A DNA stretch of 33,607 nt, taken from assembly GCA_013140775.1 (NCBI GenBank), contig JABFSA010000182.1, positions 1 through 33,607 on the forward strand. Direction: 5' to 3'. The position numbers were made by a program, and so were the translations under genes. Below are positions 1 through 7,326 of the stretch, in pieces; position 1 is the first letter of the stretch; each line of letters begins with the position of its first letter. Source of the DNA: Acidobacteriota bacterium (lineage in GTDB: Bacteria; Acidobacteriota; Vicinamibacteria; Vicinamibacterales; UBA2999). The notes below the pieces were generated by a model. It saw only the letters and a program-made list of their open reading frames with translations. It did not search any database and had not been told where the DNA came from.

Positions 1-97
1 CCATGCGTGAACGCGTCAGGGTGATCGTGCCGAAGCCCGGCGATCGGGATTCTGTCGCCAGGCTTCGGCACGATCACCCTGACGCGTTCACGCATGG
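1..97. repeat. Perfect 37-bp inverted repeat (fold-back) at window edge
   Basis: Bases 1-37 are the exact reverse complement of bases 61-97, separated by a 23-base loop. The right arm is normal coding sequence of the metallo-beta-lactamase-fold gene on the minus strand. The loop encodes a plausible continuation (Pro-Gly-Asp-Arg-Ile-Pro-Ile-Ala-Gly-Leu), after which the left arm makes the protein read out its own antisense. This looks like a chimeric read or contig-end artefact rather than a biological hairpin. Confidence 0.9.
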
Positions 98-500
98 GCA
101 GCCAGCTGAGAAACCCTGTCGCGCGGTTCGGCTGGTTCTCGGTGGTGTAGGCGCCATGATCGTACCAAGTGCGGATCGGAAGGCGGCTGGCGATCTCTGC
201 GGCATTGCCGACGTGGTCGCCGTGGTAGTGGCTGACGACGACGTAGTCGAGCTGTTGGAGACCGGATTCCTTGATGGCCTTCATGATGCTTTCAGCCTGC
301 ATCTTGTTCGGATCGTTCGTGCCGGTATCCCACAGCAGTGACTCACCGCCTGGCGTCACGAACAGCGTGGCCTGGCCACCCTCAGTATCGATGAAGTAGA
401 TCTCCAGGGGCTTCTGCGAGCCCGCCTGCCCATCGACACGAGCCACCATGAGTGGCACGAGCATCACTATTGCCAGCAGCGAGGGCCATGTCCTGCGCAT
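1..500 (-). CDS. Exported metallo-beta-lactamase-fold hydrolase, C-terminus cut
   Basis: The gene starts at an ATG whose complement is at 498-500, seven bases after a GGAGG ribosome binding site (507-511). An N-terminal signal peptide (Met-Arg-Arg-Thr, then a hydrophobic stretch, then a likely cut after Val-Asp-Gly-Gln-Ala) indicates export. The zinc motif SHYHGDH at about residues 87-93 identifies the metallo-beta-lactamase fold, and WDTGT is the usual upstream strand. The substrate cannot be inferred, since the fold includes lactonases, phosphodiesterases, ComEC-like proteins and others. Only about 155 residues look genuine, because the sequence beyond roughly base 38 belongs to a fold-back and cannot be trusted. 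It is the last gene of a run of minus-strand genes; the 152-base gap before it and its own strong ribosome binding site suggest it may be transcribed separately. Confidence 0.85.
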   Translation of the reverse strand, partial: MRRTWPSLLAIVMLVPLMVARVDGQAGSQKPLEIYFIDTEGGQATLFVTPGGESLLWDTGTNDPNKMQAESIMKAIKESGLQQLDYVVVSHYHGDHVGNAAEIASRLPIRTWYDHGAYTTENQPNRATGFLSWLPMRERVRVIVPKPGDRIPIAGLRHDHPDAFTH

Positions 501-558
501 TCTCAGCCTCCATTCATCCATGTGATGGCGTCAGCGTGCGAAACATATCGCAGATCGA

Positions 559-636
559 CCGTATTCGTACGGGAGTTTCACAGCCCGCCGATCAGCTGGC
601 ACACACCAGATATCAGCGCCAGAACCAGATATCTGG
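559..636. repeat. Intergenic hairpin and palindrome pair
   Basis: The 152-base gap between the FAH-like gene and the metallo-beta-lactamase gene holds a small hairpin, CCGTA-TTCG-TACGG (559-572). It also holds a 12-bp perfect palindrome CCAGATATCTGG (625-636), whose first nine bases are repeated at 606-614, 19 bases upstream. There is no T-run typical of a terminator. The repeated half-site could be an operator for the downstream minus-strand gene. The structure is seen directly; the role is unknown. Confidence 0.5.
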
Positions 637-652
637 CTCAGCCGGAACGGTG

Positions 653-1756
653 CTATGGCGTGGGGCCGACGACGGTATTGGTCAGTGTCCCGATGCCCTC
701 GTAGGTGCACACCGAGCGATCACCAGCCTTGAAGTAGATAGGTGGCGTCCGGGCAGAGCCGACGCCGGCCGGCGTACCGGTCGTCACGAGGTCGCCCGTC
801 CTCAAGGTCATGATGCTGGTGGCGTATGCCATCTGCTCGAAGACGTTGTGGATCATGAAGGACGTGTTTGCCTGCTGCAACACCTGACCGTTCAACGAAA
901 AGGTCACCGCCAGCTTCTGTGGATCGGGCACAAATTCTCTGGGCGTAATGAACGGACCAAGAGGCGCGAACGTGTCGTGGTTCTTGCTGACCACCCAATC
1001 CGATCCATATCGCGTGTCGCCACGGCCACCGCGATCGGACACATCGTTCTGGAGGGTGTAGCCAAAGATGAAGTTGGCGGCCTGAGACACAGGCACGCGG
1101 CTCGCCGGCTTGCTGACCACCGCACTCATCTCGCACTCCCAATCAACGTTGGTGCGACCAGGTGGCAGGCGAATCGCTTCTCCCTCCGCAATGATCGCGG
1201 CCGGGGACTTCATGAAGACATAGGGATTCCAGCGCGTGTCATCAGCAGCGCGCTCCCAGATCCCAGGCGCACTCCGTGTATTCGGCAGCGCGGAACCCGA
1301 GGTGGCCGCCCCCATCCCCGGAACCTGCTCGCGCAGCTTCGCCATCTCCAGATCATGTTCGCTGTAGTTCACCGCGACATTCAGCATCGTGGTTGGATAC
1401 ATGATCGGTGGCAGGATCTTCACCGCCCGAACCTCATGGACATACGGCGGCCTGCTCGCGCCTGCGTTTTCGACGCTGCGCACGATCTCGACGATCCGCG
1501 CACGAAGCCCGGTGTCGTAGCGATTGATCAAATCTTTCATGTCGGTCGGGGGGGCCACGGTGGACGCAGGCGTTCGAATCGCTGCGTGCGCCGTCGGGAA
1601 GTCGATCACCACCGACTCGCGAAGCACGATCCCGACAAACGTCCTGCCCTCGCGTTCGAATGTGCCGAGCTTGAAGGGCGTCGGCGCCTGCGCATGGGTC
1701 AGGACACCGGCAATCGTGGACGCAATCACAACTCCCAGGATCAACTGGCTTCTCAT
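653..1756 (-). CDS. Exported fumarylacetoacetate hydrolase (FAH) family protein
   Basis: This 367-residue protein begins with a Sec signal peptide (Met-Arg-Ser-Gln, hydrophobic to about residue 20, cleavage near Ala-Gln-Ala). The C-terminal two thirds is an FAH fold: a conserved NVAVNYSEH segment, the metal-ligand pair in DWECEM, an Asp in QNDVSD, and the family-typical ending TGDLVTTGTPAGVG. Cytoplasmic relatives hydrolyse or decarboxylate beta-diketo acids such as acylpyruvates and 2-oxo-hept-3-ene-dioates, using a divalent metal. The active-site acidic residues are retained, so catalytic activity is likely, but the substrate is unknown. Export is odd for this family. An AGGA sequence just before the ATG serves as ribosome binding site. 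It lies 37 bases after the MqnD-like gene and is probably co-transcribed with it. Confidence 0.88.
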   Translation of the reverse strand: MRSQLILGVVIASTIAGVLTHAQAPTPFKLGTFEREGRTFVGIVLRESVVIDFPTAHAAIRTPASTVAPPTDMKDLINRYDTGLRARIVEIVRSVENAGASRPPYVHEVRAVKILPPIMYPTTMLNVAVNYSEHDLEMAKLREQVPGMGAATSGSALPNTRSAPGIWERAADDTRWNPYVFMKSPAAIIAEGEAIRLPPGRTNVDWECEMSAVVSKPASRVPVSQAANFIFGYTLQNDVSDRGGRGDTRYGSDWVVSKNHDTFAPLGPFITPREFVPDPQKLAVTFSLNGQVLQQANTSFMIHNVFEQMAYATSIMTLRTGDLVTTGTPAGVGSARTPPIYFKAGDRSVCTYEGIGTLTNTVVGPTP

Positions 1757-1793
1757 GAGTGGATCCTCGCTTGAACGTGCGGCGGCGGTTGGG

Positions 1794-2621
1794 CTACGAG
1801 CTGTATTCGACCGTAACGGGGGCGGGAATCAAACGCTTGTCCCATGCCTCTTCGAGAAGACGACGGACGGCGGTGCGACCACGCTCGCCATATTCCAAGG
1901 TCAATTGATTGACGTACATGCCCACGAACCGATCGGCCTTTGCCCGATCCAGGCCGCGGCCGAACTGCAACGCGTAATCGAGCGCTTCGTCGCGATGGTC
2001 CAGCGCGTACGCAATGCTGTCGTGCAACAGGCGAGAAACCGTGCGAATCGTGTCGCCGCCGAGATCCTTGCGAATCACATTGCCGCCGAGCGGCAACGGC
2101 AACCCCTTCGTGCGCTCCGCCCACCACTCACCGAGGTCAACAATCTTCTTGAGGCCCTCGTCCTGATACGTGAGCTGACCCTCGTGAATCAGAAGACCCG
2201 CCTGAGCCTCGCCTTCGCGGACAGCGTCCTGGATGCGATCGAAAGGCATCAGCGTGTACTTGACGTCAGGATCGAAGATTCGCAGCGCAAGGAGCGCCGT
2301 CGTCAATGTTCCTGGAACCGCGACGGTAATTCCCTTGGTGGATGAAGGGCCGTCCACGCGGGCGACGACGATCGGACCGTAGTCGTCACCCATGCTCGAG
2401 CCATGCGGCAGAAGCAGATACTTGTGCGTGAGATGCGCGTAGGCGTGAAACGACACCGCGCTCACCTCATACTTGCCCTCGAATGCCGCCTGGTTGAGCG
2501 TCTCGATGTCGGCGAGCAGATGCCCGAATTCGATGCCTTCCGTCGGGACTTTCCCGCTGGCCAGGCCATAGTGCATGAACGCGTCGTCGGAATCAGGGCT
2601 ATGCGCGACTGTGATTTTCAT
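1794..2621 (-). CDS. MqnA/MqnD-family protein (futalosine menaquinone pathway type)
   Basis: The 275-residue product opens with a strand and loop typical of the periplasmic-binding-protein-like MqnA/MqnD family (ITVAHSPDSDDAFMHYGLA, then an SAVSFHAYAHL segment and a GSSMGDDYGPIVVAR segment). MqnD (1,4-dihydroxy-6-naphthoate synthase) and MqnA act on futalosine-derived intermediates in menaquinone synthesis. This one resembles the MqnD side by its HSPDSDDAF start, but orthology is uncertain, because family members are also annotated as substrate-binding proteins. No signal peptide is present if translation begins at the ATG complementary to 2619-2621. A longer version would add poorly conserved residues translated from a tandem repeat, so the short start is preferred. 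It is supported by a TACACT hexamer 11 bases upstream and the absence of a Shine-Dalgarno sequence. Confidence 0.75.
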   Translation of the reverse strand: MKITVAHSPDSDDAFMHYGLASGKVPTEGIEFGHLLADIETLNQAAFEGKYEVSAVSFHAYAHLTHKYLLLPHGSSMGDDYGPIVVARVDGPSSTKGITVAVPGTLTTALLALRIFDPDVKYTLMPFDRIQDAVREGEAQAGLLIHEGQLTYQDEGLKKIVDLGEWWAERTKGLPLPLGGNVIRKDLGGDTIRTVSRLLHDSIAYALDHRDEALDYALQFGRGLDRAKADRFVGMYVNQLTLEYGERGRTAVRRLLEEAWDKRLIPAPVTVEYSS

Positions 2622-2632
2622 GGGAACGGAAA

Positions 2633-2638
2633 AGTGTA
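2633..2638 (-). promoter_or_regulatory. Candidate leaderless promoter -10 (TACACT)
   Basis: TACACT on the minus strand ends 11 bases before the MqnD-like ATG, and no ribosome binding site lies between. The same arrangement recurs before six other genes in the window. The -35 position falls in a degenerate GTGCG tandem repeat, so no -35 hexamer is evident. Confidence 0.5.
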
Positions 2639-2648
2639 CACCGACGGA

Positions 2649-2719
2649 GGGTGCGCAGTGCGACGGTGCGGGGTGCGATTGCGCCAGTGCGAAGGTGCGA
2701 TGTGCGGCGTGCGGTGTGG
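2649..2719. repeat. Degenerate 7-8 bp tandem repeat (GTGCGRN units)
   Basis: About nine imperfect copies of a 7-8 bp unit built on GTGCG follow one another between the small exported-protein gene and the MqnD-like gene. They end just upstream of the latter's TACACT box. The pattern is seen directly. Similar heptad arrays, with a different unit, lie beside the argG and oxidoreductase promoters. Confidence 0.7.
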
Positions 2720-2724
2720 TTCGC

Positions 2725-3147
2725 CTACTTTTTCGCCCGGTCGGCGAGCCAGCGAGCCAGGGCGCCCAGGTCGGCAACGGGTGCTCTGTACTCCTTCGGC
2801 GTCACGTGCTCGATCATCTCTCTATGCGTTGGAGCACTGGACGGTACGGGACCGTTTACAAGGTCGTCGTCAGGACCGAAGACCACGATAGGAGGGGCCT
2901 GCCCGTACACCGAGATCACGTAGCGCAAATTCAGGCCGTCGCGCTCTTCTCGAATCGATGACTGCTGGAGCTCACGGTGAATCCGTTCGAGATCGACAGG
3001 CAGACGGCTGACGTCGAGTTCCGCGCCTCCCTGCACCTTTGGCGAGTCCGCCGTAGCGCTCCGCGCGTAGGTGGACTGCGCACCCGCGACCGACGTCAGC
3101 GAGAGCATCAGGAGCGCCGTGGCCACGACCCGAAGCAAGGTCGTCAT
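2725..3147 (-). CDS. Small exported protein of unknown function
   Basis: This 140-residue protein has a clear Sec signal peptide (Met-Thr-Thr-Leu-Leu, hydrophobic core, Val-Ala-Gly-Ala-Gln cleavage near residue 24). The mature part is about 115 residues, mixed in charge, with a beta-rich middle (LRYVISVYGQAPPIVVFG) and an amphipathic C-terminal helix ending in Lys-Lys. No catalytic motif or cysteine is visible. It starts 21 bases after iscX and may be transcribed from the isc operon. Its position at the operon end looks incidental, and no role in Fe-S assembly is implied. I do not recognise the family. Confidence 0.8.
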   Translation of the reverse strand: MTTLLRVVATALLMLSLTSVAGAQSTYARSATADSPKVQGGAELDVSRLPVDLERIHRELQQSSIREERDGLNLRYVISVYGQAPPIVVFGPDDDLVNGPVPSSAPTHREMIEHVTPKEYRAPVADLGALARWLADRAKK

Positions 3148-3168
3148 ATCAGTTCAGACGTCCGGGCG

Positions 3169-3375
3169 TTAGCCCTGGTTCTCCGTCCATTCTTCGTGCC
3201 AGGCCATCTGAATGGCCTCGAGCTTCGGTTCGTTGGACAACTTCGGGTCGTCATCGAAGCCATCCAGCTGCAAGACCTTTTCCCTCAGATCGGTAAACCT
3301 CACCGTCAGAGGATCGATCGTGGGGAACTTTTCCCAGAGCGCGATGCCGATGTCCTCTGCGTCGAGCCACGTCAC
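3169..3375 (-). CDS. iscX: IscX, Fe-S assembly regulator
   Basis: The 68-residue product matches IscX in length and in signature: an N-terminal Asp/Glu-rich start, DPLTVRFTDL, DGFDDDPKLSNEPKLEAIQ and a final acidic helix with Trp. In Escherichia coli, IscX is a small acidic winged-helix-like protein that binds IscS and iron and modulates desulfurase activity. The GTG start overlaps the ferredoxin stop codon in a GTGA, so translation is coupled. It is the last gene of the isc operon, as in proteobacteria. Confidence is high because both sequence and gene order agree. Confidence 0.95.
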   Translation of the reverse strand: MTWLDAEDIGIALWEKFPTIDPLTVRFTDLREKVLQLDGFDDDPKLSNEPKLEAIQMAWHEEWTENQG

Positions 3376-3791
3376 GACCGCACCTCTTCCTCTTCTGAGG
3401 CCTTCGCCTTCACTTTGGGTGCGCCGAGCTGAATTTCGCCGCCCTCCTGCACATAGTTCCGCGTGTACATCGGGAACTCGGCCACCACGTCACCTTTGAT
3501 AACGGCCTGGCAGCCCAGCCGGGAACTCGTCGTCAGCTCCCATGCTGTATCCAGCCTGTCGGCCTCGTTATCTTCCATGTCGCTCAGCTTCTCCATCCCG
3601 CTTCGAATGATGAGATGGCACGTCGTACACGCGCAGCTCCCACCACAGGCATGCTCCAAATGGATGCCGAGGTTCATGGCGACATCCAGAAATGACTCCG
3701 GCAGGCCGTGACCCAGATACTCGAGCTTTCCCTGCTCGAACTCGACGGTTTGAATGGACTTGTCTCGATGAATGAACGTGACCTTGGGCAT
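3372..3791 (-). CDS. fdx: ISC-type [2Fe-2S] ferredoxin
   Basis: This is a 139-residue adrenodoxin-type ferredoxin. The cluster ligands are visible as C-x5-C-x2-C in ACGGSCACTTCH, followed about 37 residues later by the fourth Cys in SSRLGCQAV. ISC ferredoxin supplies electrons to IscS/IscU during cluster assembly. Its ATG shares one base with the hscA stop (TGATG), and its own stop overlaps the iscX start, so all three are tightly coupled. The C-terminus extends about 25 residues past the E. coli protein, ending in an acidic tail with Glu-Glu-Glu-Glu; the tail has no recognisable motif. Confidence 0.95.
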   Translation of the reverse strand: MPKVTFIHRDKSIQTVEFEQGKLEYLGHGLPESFLDVAMNLGIHLEHACGGSCACTTCHLIIRSGMEKLSDMEDNEADRLDTAWELTTSSRLGCQAVIKGDVVAEFPMYTRNYVQEGGEIQLGAPKVKAKASEEEEVRS

Positions 3792-5647
3792 CAGACGTCT
3801 TTCACATTTTTCCCCGCAAGCGCTTCTCGGACGCTCCGGTTCATGGCGATCTCAGCTAAATGCCGCGTCGCCTGGTTGAGCGCTTCCGTCGTCGCGTGAA
3901 TGCGATCGCGGTCGTCGCTCGCAATTGCTTCTCTGGCATCTGCGAGCGTACGGTCGATTCGCTCGCGTTCACCGGCCTCGAACGCCTCAGCCGCGAGCTG
4001 TTCGAAATCGGGACGTCGAAGCACTTTCTCCGTGGCTTGAATCACGGACTCGGCTTCGTTGCGGGCCTCGATCAAGAGCCGCGCCTCCATGTCGGCTTCC
4101 GCATGCTCGAACGATTCGATGAGCATGCGCTCGACCTCCTGGTCGGTGAGGCCATAGGACGGCTTGACCTCGATGGTCTGCTCGATCGACGTGCGCAGCT
4201 CGCGTGCGCTGACGCTGAGGATCCCGTTGGCGTCGATCTGAAATCTCACTTCGATGCGCGGCATACCCGCGGGCATCGGAGGAATGCCCCGCAGACGGAA
4301 TCGCGCCAGGGACCGACAGTCCGTCACGAGCTCGCGCTCGCCCTGCAAGACGTGGACGTCTACCGCGGTCTGATTCTCGACAAACGTCGTGAACATCTCA
4401 CGGCCGCTCGCCGGAATGGTCGAGTTCCGCAGGATGATCTTCGACATCACCCCACCCATCGTCTCGATGCCCAGCGAAAGCGGCGTGACGTCGAGCAGAA
4501 GCATCTCACGCCGGCCGCTCACCAGGATGTCCGCCTGCACGGCCGCCCCGAGCGCTACCACTTCATCAGGATTCAAATCGGAGTGAGGCTTCCGCTGGAA
4601 CAGATCCTCGACCAGGCGGCGAACCAGAGGAACCCTCGTGGATCCGCCGACGAGCACAACCTCGTCGATGTCCTTGGGTTCCAGGCCGGCATCCGACAGA
4701 GCCTGACGGCATGGATCCAGCGTCCGCTCGAGCAGCGGGCGAATCAGGGCCTCAAACTCGACACGGGTCAGGTGACGACGGTACCCGGACTGAAGCCCGG
4801 ACATCGAACTGACGCGAATCTCGGTCTCGTCAGCCTCGGACAGATCCAATTTGGCCTGGATGACTGCCTTGCGAATTGTCTGAACAACCTCGGCTGCATC
4901 AGCCGCCACACCCAAGCCGACATCCGCGATCACCTGGCTGATGAGGAGGTCGTCTATGTCATCGCCTCCAAGGTGAGTGTCGCCGTTCGTGGCCAGCACC
5001 TGAAACACGCCGTCTTCGACTTTGAGGATCGAAATATCGAATGTGCCGCCACCAAGGTCGTACACAGCGATCGTTCCACGATCGCGCTTGTCCAACCCGT
5101 AAGCGAGTGAAGCCGCGGTGGGCTCGTTAACGATACGGAGGACTTCGAGACCAGCGAGTCTGCCGGCGTCACGAGTTGCCGTGCGCTGGGCGTCATTGAA
5201 ATACGCCGGCACCGTAATCACGGCGCGATCGACGTCGAAGTCGAACTCACCCTGCTCACGCAGATGATCCTCCGCGCGTCTCCTCAGTTCCCGCAGCACG
5301 AAGGCCGATATCTCTGGCGGAGTGAACTGGCGTCCTGCTATGCCGATGCGTACGACGCCGCCGGCCTCGCCGCTCACCGTGAACGGCAACAGGCTCGCGT
5401 CTTCGCGCACGTCGTCGATTCCACGGCCCATGAAGCGCTTCACGGAATACACCGTGCTCGAAGGGGCCGTCAGGAGCCGACGTTGCGCTTCGCGTCCGAC
5501 GAACACTGTTCCGGCAGCGTCCACCGACACGACCGATGGCACCAGCGCATCTCCGGAGTCGTCACGAATAACGACCGGTACGCCGTCGCGCACATAGGCA
5601 ACCAGACTGTTCGTGGTGCCGAGGTCAATGCCAACGACCTTGCTCAT
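3791..5647 (-). CDS. hscA: HscA, Hsp70-type chaperone for Fe-S transfer
   Basis: The 618-residue protein is a full Hsp70. It has the N-terminal phosphate loop ([14 protein letters not shown]), [11 protein letters not shown], the second phosphate site ([12 protein letters not shown]), the adenosine motif ([13 protein letters not shown]) and a substrate-binding domain that begins near [14 protein letters not shown]. HscA uses ATP hydrolysis, stimulated by HscB, to release the cluster from IscU to acceptor proteins. Length equals E. coli HscA (616), shorter than DnaK because the lid is reduced. Its ATG overlaps the hscB stop in ATGA. Position between hscB and fdx supports HscA rather than a general DnaK. 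Confidence 0.95.
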   Translation of the reverse strand: MSKVVGIDLGTTNSLVAYVRDGVPVVIRDDSGDALVPSVVSVDAAGTVFVGREAQRRLLTAPSSTVYSVKRFMGRGIDDVREDASLLPFTVSGEAGGVVRIGIAGRQFTPPEISAFVLRELRRRAEDHLREQGEFDFDVDRAVITVPAYFNDAQRTATRDAGRLAGLEVLRIVNEPTAASLAYGLDKRDRGTIAVYDLGGGTFDISILKVEDGVFQVLATNGDTHLGGDDIDDLLISQVIADVGLGVAADAAEVVQTIRKAVIQAKLDLSEADETEIRVSSMSGLQSGYRRHLTRVEFEALIRPLLERTLDPCRQALSDAGLEPKDIDEVVLVGGSTRVPLVRRLVEDLFQRKPHSDLNPDEVVALGAAVQADILVSGRREMLLLDVTPLSLGIETMGGVMSKIILRNSTIPASGREMFTTFVENQTAVDVHVLQGERELVTDCRSLARFRLRGIPPMPAGMPRIEVRFQIDANGILSVSARELRTSIEQTIEVKPSYGLTDQEVERMLIESFEHAEADMEARLLIEARNEAESVIQATEKVLRRPDFEQLAAEAFEAGERERIDRTLADAREAIASDDRDRIHATTEALNQATRHLAEIAMNRSVREALAGKNVKDV

Positions 5648-6402
5648 GAGCGATCCTCTGCTCGAGCCTTGCCTGTCGGCTGAATGGGCGCCGTATCAGG
5701 GCGCACCTCAGCCGCCTCACGTTCGATTGTGGCGATCAGGTTGTCGATGTACTTGCGCTCGAACAGCCGCTCACGCAGCGCCTCGAGTGTCGCCTTGCGC
5801 TCGGGCGATTGCGCCTCGGACTGCGCGTCCCAGCGCTCCATCAGCCCGGCAATCTGGCGTTCGTGCTCGACACGCTTGCGATCGATTGGCTCGCGTGCCG
5901 CGTCCAGCCTGCGGCGAAGCGTCTCCCGATCGCCGCCTTCTTCACGCGACTCCCGAATCTGGTCGAGCTCCTCGTTCAGCTCGAATACTTCCTCGAGGAG
6001 CGCCGGCGGCACCTTGACTCCACCCTCGTCCGACTTGGCGGGTGGAAGACCTTCAATGGCAAGCAGGTGCTCGATTCGCGCTGCCGGGTTTCGCAGCGTG
6101 CGGTAGGCGTCGTTCAAGTACGACGAGCGCTCAAGACTGGCCAGCCGCTCCGTCGGGGAGGAGTTGTAGAAGTAATCCGGATGAAACTTGCGGCTCAATT
6201 CACGAAACCGCCGTTCGAGCGTCTGCGCATCCAGACTCAGACGACGGGGGAACCCAAGGAACGAGAAGTAATCACCATGGCGTCCAAGCGCCAGAATGCG
6301 ATCGCACTGTCCGCAGAAATGATCGTCGAGCGGAACGCCTGCACCGCAGTTGCGGCACTCGAGCATCGACGGGGCGCGCAGAGGAATCGGATCGGGAGTC
6401 AT
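5644..6402 (-). CDS. hscB: HscB J-domain co-chaperone with N-terminal zinc-finger-like motif
   Basis: The 252-residue product carries the J domain ([15 protein letters not shown], then FHPD with His-Pro-Asp at 74-76, then [19 protein letters not shown]) and the C-terminal three-helix IscU-binding region. HscB delivers IscU to HscA and stimulates its ATPase. Upstream of the J domain, residues 16-33 hold four cysteines as C-x2-C-x10-C-x2-C ([15 protein letters not shown]). E. coli HscB lacks this tetracysteine; vertebrate HSCB is known to have one. The start is the ATG complementary to 6400-6402. A second Met at residue 13 would also keep the cysteines. The stop overlaps hscA in ATGA, and the gene begins 28 bases after iscA. 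Confidence 0.93.
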   Translation of the reverse strand: MTPDPIPLRAPSMLECRNCGAGVPLDDHFCGQCDRILALGRHGDYFSFLGFPRRLSLDAQTLERRFRELSRKFHPDYFYNSSPTERLASLERSSYLNDAYRTLRNPAARIEHLLAIEGLPPAKSDEGGVKVPPALLEEVFELNEELDQIRESREEGGDRETLRRRLDAAREPIDRKRVEHERQIAGLMERWDAQSEAQSPERKATLEALRERLFERKYIDNLIATIEREAAEVRPDTAPIQPTGKARAEDRS

Positions 6403-6430
6403 GGATTCGCGGGACCTTTCCCGCGGCGCG

Positions 6431-6757
6431 TCATGCGCCGAAGGAGCTGCCGCAGCCGCAGGTCTGCTTGGCGTTCGGGTTGTGGAATACGAAACCCTGT
6501 GTGAGCAGCGCCGTGTCGTAGTCCAGGGTCGTCCCCTGCAGAAACAGATAGCTCTTCTTGTCGACGAAAAGCTTCGTGCCCTCTGGACCTTCGAAGACCT
6601 CGTCGCCAAACCGCGGCTCGCGCTCCCAGCCGAACGTGTAGCTCAGGCCGGAGCAACCACCGCCCTTGACGCCCACACGGAGACCACCCTCATCGAGGCC
6701 CCGCTTGGCCATCAGCGACTTGATCTTCCGCGCCGCAGTCTCACTGATCTGAATCAT
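6431..6757 (-). CDS. iscA: IscA, A-type Fe-S carrier
   Basis: The 108-residue product is an A-type carrier: IQISETAARKIKSLM at the start, a first conserved Cys in GGGCSGLSY, and the paired cysteines in TCGCGSSF near the C-terminus. These three cysteines bind iron or a cluster that is handed to apo-targets such as the aconitase and radical SAM classes. Length matches E. coli IscA (107). It sits between iscU and hscB as in the canonical operon. A 94-base gap containing a palindromic repeat separates it from iscU, unlike the overlaps elsewhere in this operon. Confidence 0.95.
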   Translation of the reverse strand: MIQISETAARKIKSLMAKRGLDEGGLRVGVKGGGCSGLSYTFGWEREPRFGDEVFEGPEGTKLFVDKKSYLFLQGTTLDYDTALLTQGFVFHNPNAKQTCGCGSSFGA

Positions 6758-6781
6758 GTTCTTTCGCCGGGTCCGCTTCGT

Positions 6782-6819
6782 CCTTCGGCACGCTCAGGAC
6801 GCCCTGAGCGAGTCGAAGG
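6782..6819. repeat. REP-like imperfect palindrome between iscU and iscA
   Basis: CCTTCGGCACGCTCAGG faces CCTGAGCGAGTCGAAGG across a four-base loop, with two mismatches in the 17-bp stem. Shorter outer complementarity (CGGGT near 6767, ACCCG near 6828) extends it. It is not followed by a T-run. The form matches dispersed intergenic palindromes of GC-rich bacteria. In the isc mRNA it could act as a processing or stability element; that role is inference. Confidence 0.75.
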
Positions 6820-6851
6820 GCGCGGCACCCGGCCTGCAAGCACTGGATGCC

Positions 6852-7286
6852 TTACGCTGTCGGCCCTGCGTGCGCACCGACCGGCACACCGGCCTTGTCA
6901 TCCTGCTGCTGCTTCTTCTGATAGTCGGCGATCGCGGCTTTGATGGCGTCCTCCGCGAGCACGGAACAATGGATCTTCACCGGTGGCAGCGCCAGTTCTG
7001 TGACGATGTCCGTGTTCTTGATCGCCAGCGCCTGATCGACCGTCTTGCCCTTAAGCCACTCGGTGGCAAGGCTGGAACTGGCAATCGCCGATCCGCACCC
7101 GAACGTCTTGAACTTCGCGTCGTCAATCACCCCTGTATGCGGGTTGATCTTCACCTGAAGCTTCATGACGTCACCGCACTCAGGCGCCCCGACGAGCCCG
7201 GTTCCGACGTTTGCATCGTCTTTCGGCAGCGAGCCGACGTTGCGCGGGTTCTCGTAGTGATCGATGACCTTGTCTGAGTAAGCCAT
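6852..7286 (-). CDS. iscU: IscU scaffold protein
   Basis: The 144-residue product begins MAYSDKVIDHYENPRNVGSL, classic IscU. The three cluster-binding cysteines and the assembly Asp are present: APECGDVMK, FGCGSAIASSS and IHCSVLAEDAI. The HscA recognition segment, LPPVK in E. coli, is exact (ALPPVKIHC). IscU receives sulfur from IscS and assembles clusters. Starting at the ATG complementary to 7284-7286 is supported by an AGGAG seven bases upstream; longer in-frame starts run into the iscS gene. The C-terminus has about 16 extra residues (Gln-Gln-Gln-Asp-Asp-Lys-Ala-Gly onward) of low complexity. Confidence 0.96.
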   Translation of the reverse strand: MAYSDKVIDHYENPRNVGSLPKDDANVGTGLVGAPECGDVMKLQVKINPHTGVIDDAKFKTFGCGSAIASSSLATEWLKGKTVDQALAIKNTDIVTELALPPVKIHCSVLAEDAIKAAIADYQKKQQQDDKAGVPVGAHAGPTA

Positions 7287-7326
7287 TTCTTCTCCTGAAA
7301 ACAACGGGCGAGTCAGAGCCTGAGCC

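Noticed and set aside
452..1774. 440-codon open frame on the plus strand
   Set aside because: Antisense to the FAH gene, low-complexity Arg/His-rich translation, no motif.
3860..5110. 416-codon open frame on the plus strand
   Set aside because: It is antisense to hscA, has no recognisable motif, and arises from the codon bias of the real gene.
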